A DNA stretch of 64,000 nt, taken from contig CALIBQ010000043.1 of NCBI GenBank assembly GCA_938049385.1, forward strand, positions 1-64,000, given 5' to 3'. The translations under genes and the position numbers were made by a program. This DNA is from an uncultured Anaerolineae bacterium. Lineage in GTDB: Bacteria; Chloroflexota; Anaerolineae; JACIWP01. Shown here in pieces: positions 27,375 through 36,059 of the stretch. The notes beneath the pieces are model-generated. The model was not told the origin of the DNA and ran no database searches. It saw only the letters and a program-made list of their open reading frames with translations. Position 1 is the stretch's first letter. Every line of letters starts with the position of its first letter.

Positions 27375-28589
27375 ATGGAATCACTGCGGGAGCTGTTTCG
27401 CATCGGCACGGGGCCTTCCAGCAGTCATACCATGGGGCCGCACCGTGCGGCGCGCGCCTTTCGGCAGGAGTATCCTGCGGCGGCGCGCTATCGGGTCACG
27501 CTGTACGGCAGTCTGGCGGCCACAGGCAAAGGGCATCTGGCGGACCGTGCGGTGCATGAGGCGCTGGCGCCGGCCGCGGTGGAGATCGTCTGGAAGCCGG
27601 AAGAGTTTCTGCCGGCGCATCCCAACGGCATGCGGCTCGAAGCGCTGGACGACGCCGGCGGTGTCATCGGCGCCTGGCAGGTCTACAGCGTGGGCGGCGG
27701 TGCCCTGCGCGGCGACGGTTTCCCCCCAACGCCAGAGATGTATCCCCTCACTACTATGGAGGCTATTCTGAACGAGTACTGTGCGCGCGAGGGCCAGCCG
27801 CTGTGGGCTTATGTCGAAGCCTGCGAGGGGAAGGAAATCTGGGATTTCCTGGCGGAGGTGTGGAGGATGATGCGTGCCGCCATTGCCCGCGGTTTGGAGG
27901 CGGAAGGTGCTCTGCCGGGTGGGTTAGGGCTGATGCGGAAGGCCTGGTCCATCCACCGCAAGGCGATCACCGGCGGCCGGCACTTCCGGCGCACCGGCCT
28001 GCTGGTAGCCTACGCCCTGGCAGTGGCGGAGGAGAACGCCGCCGGCGGCATCATCGTTACCGCCCCGACCTGCGGCTCCGCCGGCGTCCTGCCGGCAGTC
28101 CTGCTCTACCTGCAGGAGGTCATCGAGCCATCCGAAAAGGCCATCCTGCGCGCCCTGGCCACCGCCGGCCTGGTCGGCAATCTCATCAAGGAAAACGCCT
28201 CCATATCAGGCGCCGAGGTGGGCTGTCAAGGCGAGATTGGGGCGGCCTGCGCCATGGCCGCCGCGGCCGCGGCACAACTGCTGGGCGGCACGGCGCGCCA
28301 GATTGAGTACGCCGCCGAGATGGGGCTGGAGCATCACCTGGGCCTGACCTGTGACCCGGTGGCCGGCCTGGTGCAGATTCCCTGCATCGAGCGCAACGCG
28401 CACGCCGCCACCCGCGCCCTCACCAGTGCGGATTATGCCCTTTTCTCGGACGGCACCCACCTTATACCGTTCGACGCTGTCGTGGCGGTCATGCGCGAGA
28501 CCGGGCACAACCTGCCCTCTTTATATCGGGAGACAGCCGGCGGGGGACTCGCGGCGGCATATACCCGCGAGCGGCGTGCCGGCGCCTGA
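27375..28589 (+). CDS. sdaA: L-serine dehydratase, iron-sulfur type, single chain
   Basis: 404 residues. It deaminates L-serine to pyruvate and ammonia using a [4Fe-4S] cluster. The beta part holds IGTGPSSSHTMGPHRAA; the alpha part holds the cluster cysteines in TAPTCGSAG, VGCQGEIGAACAM and TCDPVAGLVQIPCIERNA. Both parts are in one chain, as in SdaA of E. coli, though about 50 residues shorter. It starts 15 bases after the editing-domain gene, so both genes that limit damage from serine would be co-expressed. Confidence 0.94.
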   Translation: MESLRELFRIGTGPSSSHTMGPHRAARAFRQEYPAAARYRVTLYGSLAATGKGHLADRAVHEALAPAAVEIVWKPEEFLPAHPNGMRLEALDDAGGVIGAWQVYSVGGGALRGDGFPPTPEMYPLTTMEAILNEYCAREGQPLWAYVEACEGKEIWDFLAEVWRMMRAAIARGLEAEGALPGGLGLMRKAWSIHRKAITGGRHFRRTGLLVAYALAVAEENAAGGIIVTAPTCGSAGVLPAVLLYLQEVIEPSEKAILRALATAGLVGNLIKENASISGAEVGCQGEIGAACAMAAAAAAQLLGGTARQIEYAAEMGLEHHLGLTCDPVAGLVQIPCIERNAHAATRALTSADYALFSDGTHLIPFDAVVAVMRETGHNLPSLYRETAGGGLAAAYTRERRAGA

Positions 28590-28607
28590 AGCGGGGAAGC
28601 ATCACTC

Positions 28608-31493
28608 ATGGCCGGCGGCGTCACTGCATCCCATGCGGCCCGGCGCACTGCACCGGGACAAGCCGTACTGCTCTGTGCCATCATCCTGGCCGGCTTCTGC
28701 CTGCGGCTCGGCCGGCTGGGCGCGCAGAGCATCTGGTACGACGAGGGGGTCAGCCTGTACCTGGCCGGCCTGGACATCCCCGCCATGATCCGCCACACCG
28801 CCGGCGACATCCACCCGCCGCTGTACTATGCCCTTCTGCATTTCTGGATCGGGCTGGCCGGCGACGGGGAATTCGCCGCCAACTTCCTCTCGCTGATCTT
28901 CGGCGTCATGCTCATCCCTATGGTCTACCGCGCGGCGCGCGCCCTGGGGTACCGGCGCGCCGGCCTGTGGGCGGCCTTTCTGGCCGCCATCTCCCCGTAC
29001 CACATCTGGTACGCGCAGGAAGTGCGCATGTACACCCTGGGGGCCTGGCTGGGGCTGATGGCCGCCGGCGGCCTCTGGCTGGCCTTGAAATCGCCGCGGC
29101 GCCGGCTTCTGGGGTGGGCGGTATATATCCTGGCATCCGCGGCCGGCCTGTATACCCTCTACTACTTCGCCTTCCTGCTGATCGCGCTCAATATCTGGGC
29201 GCTGGCGGAGATATGGGCACAGGAGAGGGCACGCCGCTGGCCGGCGCTGGCGCGCTGGGGAACGGCCCAGGCCGGCGCCCTGCTCCTCTATGCCCCATGG
29301 CTGCCGGTGGCGTTCCGCCAGGCGGCGAACCCGCCGGTGCCCCCCTGGCGAGAATGGACACCGGTCGGAAAAGTACTGCTGGAAGCGCTGACCGCGCTGA
29401 GCTTCGGGCAATCGGTCGAGCCGGCGCAGGCCTGGCCCTTCCTGCTGGTGGTGCTCGCGCTGGCGCTGGCCGGCGCATGGAGCCTGGCGCGGCGCGGCTG
29501 GCGGCATCTTCTGCTGGTCAGCGGGTATTTCCTGATTCCCCTGGCGCTCATCGAACTGCTGTCTATCTGGTCACCCTTGTATCATGTGCGCTATCTGTTC
29601 ACCTGCGCGCCGGCCATCGCTGTCTTGCTGGGCATCGGCCTGGAGGAGGCCGGCCGGAGACGGCGGTCTGCCCCCTGGCTGGCCGGCATCCTCATCGCCC
29701 TGGTCAGCACCTTTTCCCTGGCGCAGTACCATTTCCTGCCGCGCTATGCCCCCGACGACCATCGGTCGGCGGTGCGTTTCCTGGCGGAGCACTGGCGCCC
29801 GGGCGATGCCGTGCTGGTGAACGCCGGCTATGCCTATCCGACCCTGCTCTATTACCTGGACATGCCGGTGGCCTGGCGCGGCCGGCTGAGCCAGTACGGC
29901 ACAGCGTTCCAGCGTGCCGATGACCCGCAGGGCCTGGTGCTGGTGCAGACCGGCACGGTGGACGGCCCGCCCTCCCTGGGATGGGGGGACCCCCGCTCTG
30001 ATTTTTACGCCATTTCGCGCGCTGAAACGGACGCGGCGCTCCGCCGGCTCTTTGCCGATTACGAGCGGGTATGGGTGTTCCGCATTTACGACACCGTCAC
30101 CGACCCGGGTGGGTATATCCGCGCCTGGCTGGATGCGCATGGGCACAAGTTCGAGGAGACGCCGGCCTTCGCCGGCCTGAGCAATATGCGGGTGCAGGGC
30201 TACCTCACCCATGCCGCGCCGGCCGCCCTGCCGGCAGACGCCTCGCCCGTGGGGGCGGCGTTCGCCGGCCGGCTGGAGCTGGCCGGTGTGGGGGCGTCGG
30301 CGGCCGAGGTCCACGGCGGCGTGCCGCTGGATGTCGTCCTGTGGTGGCGCCCGCTGGAGCACAATCTGCCGCGCCTGGCGGTCACTGTCCGGCTGGTGGA
30401 CGAGGCCGGCACCGTCTGGACGCAGAGCGACGAACAGCCGTTGGGGTCGCTGTACTTCACGGACGGGTGGCCGGCCGGCGGCCTGGTGCGCCATCCGATG
30501 CGGCTGTATCCTCCGCTGGGCTTGCCTCCAGGCACGTACCGCTTGATGGTGGGGGTGTATGAGGCGGGGGCCGGCGCGTCATGGCCGGCTGGCGATAGCC
30601 AGGCGCTGGTCAGCGCGGCGGCATTTAGCGCCCCGGGGGACCGAATGCCGGCGGAAATCCGGCCCCAGGCGGTGTTCGATGGCCGCATTGCCCTGTTGGG
30701 CGCCGAACTGGGGGGCCAGGAGGTGCCGGCCGGCCGCTACCTGCACTTGGCCACCACCTGGGGTGCTCTCCAGCCGCCGGCGTCTGAAGAGCTGGTGCTC
30801 TTCGTCCAGCTCCTGGACCATCATGGAAAGCTGATCGCCGCGCAGGAAGGCCCACCGGCCGGCGGCCTCTTCCCGACCTCTCGGTGGGTCGGCGGGCAGG
30901 CTGTGCGCGACATACGCTCCCTGCATGTGCCGGCCGACACGCCGGCCGGCCGCTATCGGCTCATCATTGGTTGGTACCGGGCGGCGGACGGCCGGCGCCT
31001 CACCGCGCGGCTATCGGGCTGGCTTGTCCGCACGCAGGATTACCTGGAGCTGGAACGCATCACGGTGACAACCCGTCAGCCCCAGCGCGCCATGCCCATC
31101 ACGCCGGCGGAACCCTCTGGCGCTCAGCCGGCGCCCGGCATTGAGCTGGCCGGCTTCACCCTTTCATCTCGCACGGTGCGCGCCGGCGAGGCGATGGAGC
31201 TGACCCTGGTGTGGCATCGCGTTGGCCCTATCCCGGGGGAATATCACGTCTTCTGTCACCTGGTGGACAGCGCCGGCACCATCTGGGGACAGGCCGATGG
31301 GGTGCCGGCGGGTGGGGAAATGCCCACATTATCCTGGATGGACGGGGAATATATCCTCGATGGCTACCGCATCCCGGTGCGGGACGATGCGCCGCCGAGG
31401 ACGTACCGTTTGCTGGTGGGGTTCTACGACCCGCAGACCGGTCTGCGGCCGGCGGAGCCGGCGGACCTGGGGGAAATCACCCTTCGGCCATAG
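28608..31493 (+). CDS. Large GT-C glycosyltransferase with three C-terminal beta-repeat domains
   Basis: 961 residues. The first half has about ten to twelve membrane helices and the GT-C signature: IWYDEGVSLYL (acidic motif after helix 1), DIHPPLYYALLHFW, and PYHIWYAQEVRMY, as in ArnT/PMT/GT39/GT83 enzymes that take sugars from polyprenyl phosphates. The second half carries three similar domains of about 100 residues, at about 547-652, 687-794 and 843-944, each ending in PPGTYRLMVGVY-like strands (AGRYRLIIGWY, PRTYRLLVGFY). The repeats probably form extracytoplasmic beta sandwiches. It starts 18 bases after sdaA and overlaps the convergent flavoprotein gene by 17 bases. Confidence 0.9.
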   Translation: MAGGVTASHAARRTAPGQAVLLCAIILAGFCLRLGRLGAQSIWYDEGVSLYLAGLDIPAMIRHTAGDIHPPLYYALLHFWIGLAGDGEFAANFLSLIFGVMLIPMVYRAARALGYRRAGLWAAFLAAISPYHIWYAQEVRMYTLGAWLGLMAAGGLWLALKSPRRRLLGWAVYILASAAGLYTLYYFAFLLIALNIWALAEIWAQERARRWPALARWGTAQAGALLLYAPWLPVAFRQAANPPVPPWREWTPVGKVLLEALTALSFGQSVEPAQAWPFLLVVLALALAGAWSLARRGWRHLLLVSGYFLIPLALIELLSIWSPLYHVRYLFTCAPAIAVLLGIGLEEAGRRRRSAPWLAGILIALVSTFSLAQYHFLPRYAPDDHRSAVRFLAEHWRPGDAVLVNAGYAYPTLLYYLDMPVAWRGRLSQYGTAFQRADDPQGLVLVQTGTVDGPPSLGWGDPRSDFYAISRAETDAALRRLFADYERVWVFRIYDTVTDPGGYIRAWLDAHGHKFEETPAFAGLSNMRVQGYLTHAAPAALPADASPVGAAFAGRLELAGVGASAAEVHGGVPLDVVLWWRPLEHNLPRLAVTVRLVDEAGTVWTQSDEQPLGSLYFTDGWPAGGLVRHPMRLYPPLGLPPGTYRLMVGVYEAGAGASWPAGDSQALVSAAAFSAPGDRMPAEIRPQAVFDGRIALLGAELGGQEVPAGRYLHLATTWGALQPPASEELVLFVQLLDHHGKLIAAQEGPPAGGLFPTSRWVGGQAVRDIRSLHVPADTPAGRYRLIIGWYRAADGRRLTARLSGWLVRTQDYLELERITVTTRQPQRAMPITPAEPSGAQPAPGIELAGFTLSSRTVRAGEAMELTLVWHRVGPIPGEYHVFCHLVDSAGTIWGQADGVPAGGEMPTLSWMDGEYILDGYRIPVRDDAPPRTYRLLVGFYDPQTGLRPAEPADLGEITLRP

Positions 31494-32742
31494 ACCGGGC
31501 GCGCTCTGCCGCCGCACCGCCGGCGGCGTAGCCGGTGGAAAAGGCCGCCTGCAGGTTGTAACCGCCGGTATCCGCATGCACGTCCAGCAGTTCCCCCACG
31601 ATGTACAGGCCCTTCACCAGCCGAGATTCCATGGTACGCGGGTCCACCTCGTTGAGGTCCACCCCGCCGGCAGTGACCATGGCCTCGCGGAACGAACGCG
31701 AGCCGGTGACCGTCAGGCGCAGGTCACGCAGGACGCCGGCCAGCCGCCGGCGCTCTGCGGCGGTGATCTGCCCGGCGACCTTATCCGGGGGGATGCCGGC
31801 CTGCTCCAGCACCGGTGGGATGAGCCGTTGGGGCAGGAGATTCTTGGCGATGGTCTTGATGGCCTGCCGGCCGTGTTCGGCCAGCTCCCGCTGGAGGCGC
31901 GCGTCCAGCTCCTCGTCGCGCAGGGCCGGCTTCAGGTCAATGGACAACTGCACGCGTCCCTCTGGCAGGGCATCTACCGCCAGTGTGCTCATGGAAAGAA
32001 TGATGGGGCCGGAGACGCCGAAATGGGTGAAAAGCATCTCCCCGAACTGGCTGTGCCGCTTCTGGTCATTCACCAGCAAGGTGACGCGCACATTGCGCAG
32101 GGTCAGGCCGGCCAGGGCATGGGACCAGGATTCCTGGGTTTCCAGCGGCACCAGCGCCGGCCGCAGAGGGTGGATGGTGTGCCCCAACGCTTTCAGCCAG
32201 GGATAGGCGTCGCCGGTGGAGCCGGTGCCGGGGTAGGACATGCCGCCGGCGGCCAGAATGACGGTCCGGCCGGCGATAGGGCCGGCGTCGGTCTGCACGC
32301 CGGCGATGGCATCATCCCGCAGGAGCAGGCCGCGCACCGGCGTGTTCAGGCGGATTTCCACCCGGTGCGCCTTCATGTAGCGCTCCAGGGCGATGACCAC
32401 ATCCACAGCCTGGTCGGAGAGGGGAAAGACACGCCCGCCGCGCTCCACTTTGGTCGGTGTGCCAAAGCGCTCCAGCAGGGCGCGCAGGTCCTCGGCGAAG
32501 AAGCGGCCGAAGGCGTTGTTGAGGAAGCGTCCCTGGGGACCAAAGTGGGAGATGAACACCTCTCGGCTGGCGATGTTGGTGAGGTTACAGCGGCCTTTGC
32601 CGGTGATGCGGACCTTGGTGCCCAGGCGGGGCATTTTCTCCAGCAGGAGGGTGCGGGCGCCGCACTCGCCGGCGCGGCCGGCGGCCATCATGCCGGCGGC
32701 GCCTCCTCCCACTACAATCACGTCGTATATCGGTTGGGACAT
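31477..32742 (-). CDS. NAD(P)/FAD-dependent oxidoreductase, HI0933/BaiN family
   Basis: 421 residues. The Rossmann FAD motif VIVVGGGAAGMMAAGRAG is at about 8-25, followed by LLEKMPRLGTKVRITGKGRCNLTN (family hallmark: GTKxxxTGxGRCNLTN), VLAAGGMSYPGTGSTGD in the middle, and a C-terminal GELLDVHADTGGYNLQAAFSTG. Family members include flavoproteins acting on unsaturated steroid or other ring substrates; the real substrate is unknown. Start 32742 has no clear ribosome site. Just upstream lies the SRP RNA gene on the same strand. Confidence 0.93.
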   Translation of the reverse strand: MSQPIYDVIVVGGGAAGMMAAGRAGECGARTLLLEKMPRLGTKVRITGKGRCNLTNIASREVFISHFGPQGRFLNNAFGRFFAEDLRALLERFGTPTKVERGGRVFPLSDQAVDVVIALERYMKAHRVEIRLNTPVRGLLLRDDAIAGVQTDAGPIAGRTVILAAGGMSYPGTGSTGDAYPWLKALGHTIHPLRPALVPLETQESWSHALAGLTLRNVRVTLLVNDQKRHSQFGEMLFTHFGVSGPIILSMSTLAVDALPEGRVQLSIDLKPALRDEELDARLQRELAEHGRQAIKTIAKNLLPQRLIPPVLEQAGIPPDKVAGQITAAERRRLAGVLRDLRLTVTGSRSFREAMVTAGGVDLNEVDPRTMESRLVKGLYIVGELLDVHADTGGYNLQAAFSTGYAAGGAAAERARSMAEG

Positions 32743-32785
32743 GGCAGGGTTCACTCGTGCAGAATGCCGGTTCGCCGGCAGAAAA

Positions 32786-33062
32786 ATGTGGTCGTGCACC
32801 CCTCTTCGAGCCATATCCCCTGACTTGCCGCAGGCACCCAGCTCAGACCAGGCTCCCCTGCGGCACCCGGAAGTGACCGCTTACCGTTGCTTCCTCTCGG
32901 ACCTGGCGGGGTTCACGGGCTTCCGCCGCGCAGGACCCAATCCTCAACGCCAGATGCCAGGGCAGTCTCAGAAGCATCTGGCCCTCGGAGGGGAATTCGA
33001 CCCCGCTGTAGCGGATTGCGGGTACAGGGCACCGCTAGCTCCCCGTCTAGCACGACCACATC
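32786..33062 (-). ncRNA. ffs: Signal recognition particle RNA, large bacterial type
   Basis: About 275 nt on the minus strand. The Alu-domain start, GTGCTAGACGGGGAGCTAGCGGTGCCCTGTACCCGC (positions 33054-33019, first and last bases only approximate), matches Bacillus scRNA closely. The S-domain hallmark is CCAGGTCCGAGAGGAAGCA (about 32910-32892), the symmetric-loop/GNRA-type tip that binds Ffh. The two ends pair perfectly over 12 bp (33062-33051 with 32797-32786), and a run of five T follows. A strong promoter precedes it. The exact 5' base is inferred from the promoter. Confidence 0.93.
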
Positions 33063-33066
33063 TTAT

Positions 33067-33094
33067 ATTATGCCCGCCGGCGCCGTTTTGTCAA
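33067..33094 (-). promoter_or_regulatory. Promoter of the SRP RNA gene
   Basis: Minus strand TTGACA (33094-33089), 16-bp spacer, CATAAT (33072-33067). The predicted start is near 33060, exactly at the 5' end of the terminal helix. Confidence 0.85.
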
Positions 33095-33193
33095 ACGGGG
33101 CGCCGGGACAAATGGCGCAGACGACATTCACCTTGCCGGCCTCCACGCACAGGGAGAGAACAGCACGTCGGTCCAATGTCGGACGAAAGCGGG

Positions 33194-33222
33194 TTGACCC
33201 CCGCCGGCCGGTGTGTTATAGT
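33194..33222 (+). promoter_or_regulatory. Promoter of the TIM-barrel protein gene
   Basis: TTGACC (33194-33199), 17-bp spacer, TATAGT (33217-33222); the leader is about 26 bases. It is divergent from the SRP RNA promoter. Confidence 0.8.
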
Positions 33223-33254
33223 GATGGCCGGGAATGTAAACTGGGAGGTGCGGC

Positions 33255-34403
33255 ATGCTTAAGCTGGGCTTTCACGTCAATCGCGTCAGCGAAGAGGTCT
33301 TTCAGGCCATCCTGAAAGTCCGCCCGCCGGTCATCAAGACCCTGGACCATGATGTGGGCTTCTGGCGCAGGGTGCGGGAGGCCTTTCCCGATGCGTTCAT
33401 CATCGGCCGGCTGTATGAGCCCAACCAGGTCTTCATGCCCGACCCGGAGGAGCGCGGCCGGGCCTTCGCCGAACGCGTGCTGAACATTGAAGCCAACCGC
33501 TACAAGCTTTTCAACGCCTGGGAATCCTTCAACGAATGCCTGGCCCACTCCAGCTCGCCGGCAGAGTACGACGCCTATGACCGCTTCCAGGTGGCTTTTG
33601 GGGAACGCATCCGGGCCGCCGGCATGGAACCCATCGCCATGAACTTCGGCACCGGCCAGTACCTGGGCGAGGACTGGCTCCGCTACTTCCCGCGCACCCT
33701 ACAGTTCTATAAATATCTCGGCTTTCATGAGTACGACTGGCCGACCATGTGGCGACTGCATCAGGAAGGCATGCAGGCCGGCAACGGCGGCATGTGGCTG
33801 GCCCTACGTTACCGCCGCATCATGGAACCTATCCGCCAGACCATGGGGAACAAGCACATCGCCATTATTACCGAATGCGGCCTGACCCAAGGGGTCTATC
33901 CCGGCCGGCCCGACGTGGGCTGGCGCACCGGTGTCAGCGAGGAGCAGTACTGGGAATCCCTGAAATGGTACAACGACGAGCTGGCAAAGGATGACTATGT
34001 GCTCGGCGCGGCCATCTTCGTCGTCGGCGCTGTCGCCCCCTGGCACTCCTTCGAGACGCTGGGCGGCATCATTGACCGCCTGGCGGCGCTGACGGTCAAA
34101 CCCACGTCTTACCGCAGTCACTACGTGCTCTTTCCGCAGGGAACGCCCTGGGCATGGTACGACGCCTGCCGGCATTACTTCCTGCGCTTCCGCTGTACCC
34201 GCGGCGAAAGCCCGGACGATGCCGCCAAGGTGCACGGCGACCTGGGCCACACCATCACCTGCATCAACCCCTCAGAGGAGGTGCTGGCCTATTTGCGCCG
34301 GCTCAATCCTACCGCCCAGATCGACCGCATTGACGTGCAGTCGGTGGCGGAGCTGTTCGCCATCATGAAGTGGCGCGCCGACAACAACCGCCGCTTCGGA
34401 TAA
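33255..34403 (+). CDS. TIM-barrel protein resembling clan-A glycoside hydrolases
   Basis: 382 residues, cytoplasmic (no signal peptide). The start MLKLGFHVNRVSEE and alternating strands and helices fit a (beta/alpha)8 barrel. NAWESFNECLAH (about 84-95) looks like the acid/base Asn-Glu of clan GH-A, and IAIITECGLTQG (about 198-209) like the nucleophile strand. I could not assign a GH family. GGGAGGTG precedes the ATG. It is a single-gene transcript, convergent with the M6 protease gene with a 3-base gap. A paralogous-looking barrel with appended beta domains occurs at 55110. Confidence 0.7.
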   Translation: MLKLGFHVNRVSEEVFQAILKVRPPVIKTLDHDVGFWRRVREAFPDAFIIGRLYEPNQVFMPDPEERGRAFAERVLNIEANRYKLFNAWESFNECLAHSSSPAEYDAYDRFQVAFGERIRAAGMEPIAMNFGTGQYLGEDWLRYFPRTLQFYKYLGFHEYDWPTMWRLHQEGMQAGNGGMWLALRYRRIMEPIRQTMGNKHIAIITECGLTQGVYPGRPDVGWRTGVSEEQYWESLKWYNDELAKDDYVLGAAIFVVGAVAPWHSFETLGGIIDRLAALTVKPTSYRSHYVLFPQGTPWAWYDACRHYFLRFRCTRGESPDDAAKVHGDLGHTITCINPSEEVLAYLRRLNPTAQIDRIDVQSVAELFAIMKWRADNNRRFG

Positions 34404-34406
34404 GGG

Positions 34407-36023
34407 TTACTGGCCGATCAGCCAGCGTGCCGCGGCGATAAAGCCGGCCGCTGTCTCCTCGGACACGCCCAGGATTGCCGCGATCTGGCGCGCTTCCGCG
34501 CCGGCCAGTGCCGCCAGGTCCGCAATGCCGGCCTCCGACAGCCGGCGCGCCCGCACGGCCCCGATCCCCGGCACCTCGGTCACGGAGCGTGCCGCGGCCG
34601 GCTCCTGAGGCGTCGGCGGCCCAGCCGGCACTGCCGCCTGCCGCACATCCACCAGCGCCGTCATGATGATGCCGGCGTCGCTGATCTCCCGCACCGATAC
34701 GAACGTCGGCGCTCCTGAATGGGCGCGGCTGGATGGATTCGATGAGTCGTCAAAGGTGCGGTTGCCGGTGGTGCCGGGATAGGGGTCGCCGGCGTCCCCG
34801 CTGTCTGCCTTCGTCTCCAGCTCCATCAGCCCATCCGCCTGCATCAGCGCGACCTTGTAGTGCGGCTCTTTGGCGTTAGAGCTTTGGGTCTCGTCCACGT
34901 GATAAATCAGCAGTCCCTCGCCGGGCAGGTAGGCGTCGAAACCGTGCCGAGCGCGGTTTTCCAGCAGGAAATACTCGGTCTGCGGCAGGCCGTCGGTCCA
35001 CAGCTTGTAGATGCGCTGGTACTCCGAGGCGCGGGGGATGGCGATGCGCTCCTGGCCGGTGATGACGGCGGTATCGGTCCAGCCCTGTGACATCCTGCAC
35101 CAGGCGGAGGGGAGCGCCGGCGTGCGGCCGCCGTTGTTCCAGCTCCCGCCAGCCATCAGGCACCAGTTGCCCAGCCCGGAGGAGGAGTAGTCAGTGTCGT
35201 ACAAATCGGGCCACTGGAAGAGCAGATGCCCCAGCTCATGCGCCCAGACACCCAGCCGGCCGTCCTCCGGCACGGTCAGGTAGGCGTACAGGTTGACGCC
35301 GTCGCGCGACTGCGCCCGGCTCAGCACCCATTTATGCGACCAAATATGGTGAATGCGGTCTGCGCTTGGGATGGATTCGGCACCCGGGCCAGCGTGCACA
35401 ATCACCAAAGCATCCACATAGCCGTCGCCGTTGGGGTCAAAACGGGAGAAGTCCACATCCGGGTCAATGATCTCCAGCGCGTCCTCAGCCATGCGCTGCG
35501 CGTTATGGGGGTATTCCCCCATGCCGGAGCGCTCGCCGGTGTAATAGCGGTAGGGGTTGGGCAGAGTATAGGGGCCGATGATCGTGCCGTCAATGAGCAC
35601 CTTGCCGTAGGAGGCCTGGGTGTAGTAATCCCGCAGACTGCCGGTCGGGAACGTGCCGCTGGAGAAAAGCAGGGAGCGGTAGTACGTTGGGTCCACGGAG
35701 AAGGATAGGTCGGGGAACTGCACCAGCGCCGCGAGGATGTTGACCACACCGCGCACCGGCCCGGGGCCCAGGGGCGCGCCGGCCGGCGCCGCCGGCGCCA
35801 AGCGCAGTACTCGCTCCGGCACTTCCCCGGGCGGATAAATCACACCATCGGAAAATCCCGGCCCGCGCGGCTCAAACTCGCCCAGCCGGATATGCGCCCG
35901 CAGGCTGAGCGGCGCGCTGTCCACCAGCGCGCGAAACTCCTCCCGCATGGCCTCCAGGACCTCCGGGCTGGGCGCCACCAGCGCCGGCCGCACCGCATCA
36001 TACACCCTGCCGCGTGTCTCCAT
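34407..36023 (-). CDS. M6-family metalloprotease fused to a helix-hairpin-helix domain
   Basis: 538 residues. The M6 (immune inhibitor A-like) catalytic region has the zinc motif WAHELGHLLFQWPDLYD (about 265-281) and the downstream GLGNWCLMAGGSWNN. After a Pro/Ala linker (about 460-480) the last 60 residues form a helix-hairpin-helix unit, TEVPGIGAVRARRLSEAGI, of the kind found in DNA-binding or DUF4332 proteins. I see no signal peptide at the chosen start (AAGGAGGGGG upstream), although M6 enzymes are normally secreted. It is the last gene of a minus-strand run after a 116-residue hypothetical (36-base gap). Confidence 0.87.
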   Translation of the reverse strand: METRGRVYDAVRPALVAPSPEVLEAMREEFRALVDSAPLSLRAHIRLGEFEPRGPGFSDGVIYPPGEVPERVLRLAPAAPAGAPLGPGPVRGVVNILAALVQFPDLSFSVDPTYYRSLLFSSGTFPTGSLRDYYTQASYGKVLIDGTIIGPYTLPNPYRYYTGERSGMGEYPHNAQRMAEDALEIIDPDVDFSRFDPNGDGYVDALVIVHAGPGAESIPSADRIHHIWSHKWVLSRAQSRDGVNLYAYLTVPEDGRLGVWAHELGHLLFQWPDLYDTDYSSSGLGNWCLMAGGSWNNGGRTPALPSAWCRMSQGWTDTAVITGQERIAIPRASEYQRIYKLWTDGLPQTEYFLLENRARHGFDAYLPGEGLLIYHVDETQSSNAKEPHYKVALMQADGLMELETKADSGDAGDPYPGTTGNRTFDDSSNPSSRAHSGAPTFVSVREISDAGIIMTALVDVRQAAVPAGPPTPQEPAAARSVTEVPGIGAVRARRLSEAGIADLAALAGAEARQIAAILGVSEETAAGFIAAARWLIGQ

Positions 36024-36059
36024 GCGCCCCCTCCTTGTTGGGTGCTGATTGGCCCACTG

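Noticed and set aside
28608-31493. Frameshift or gene fusion error splitting the GT-C protein
   Set aside because: One continuous frame with even codon usage; the three C-terminal repeats are alike, so the length looks genuine.
32743-33254. tmRNA or RNase P RNA in this gap
   Set aside because: The sequence matches SRP RNA at both the Alu end and the Ffh-binding tip; no tRNA-like ends or P4 motif.
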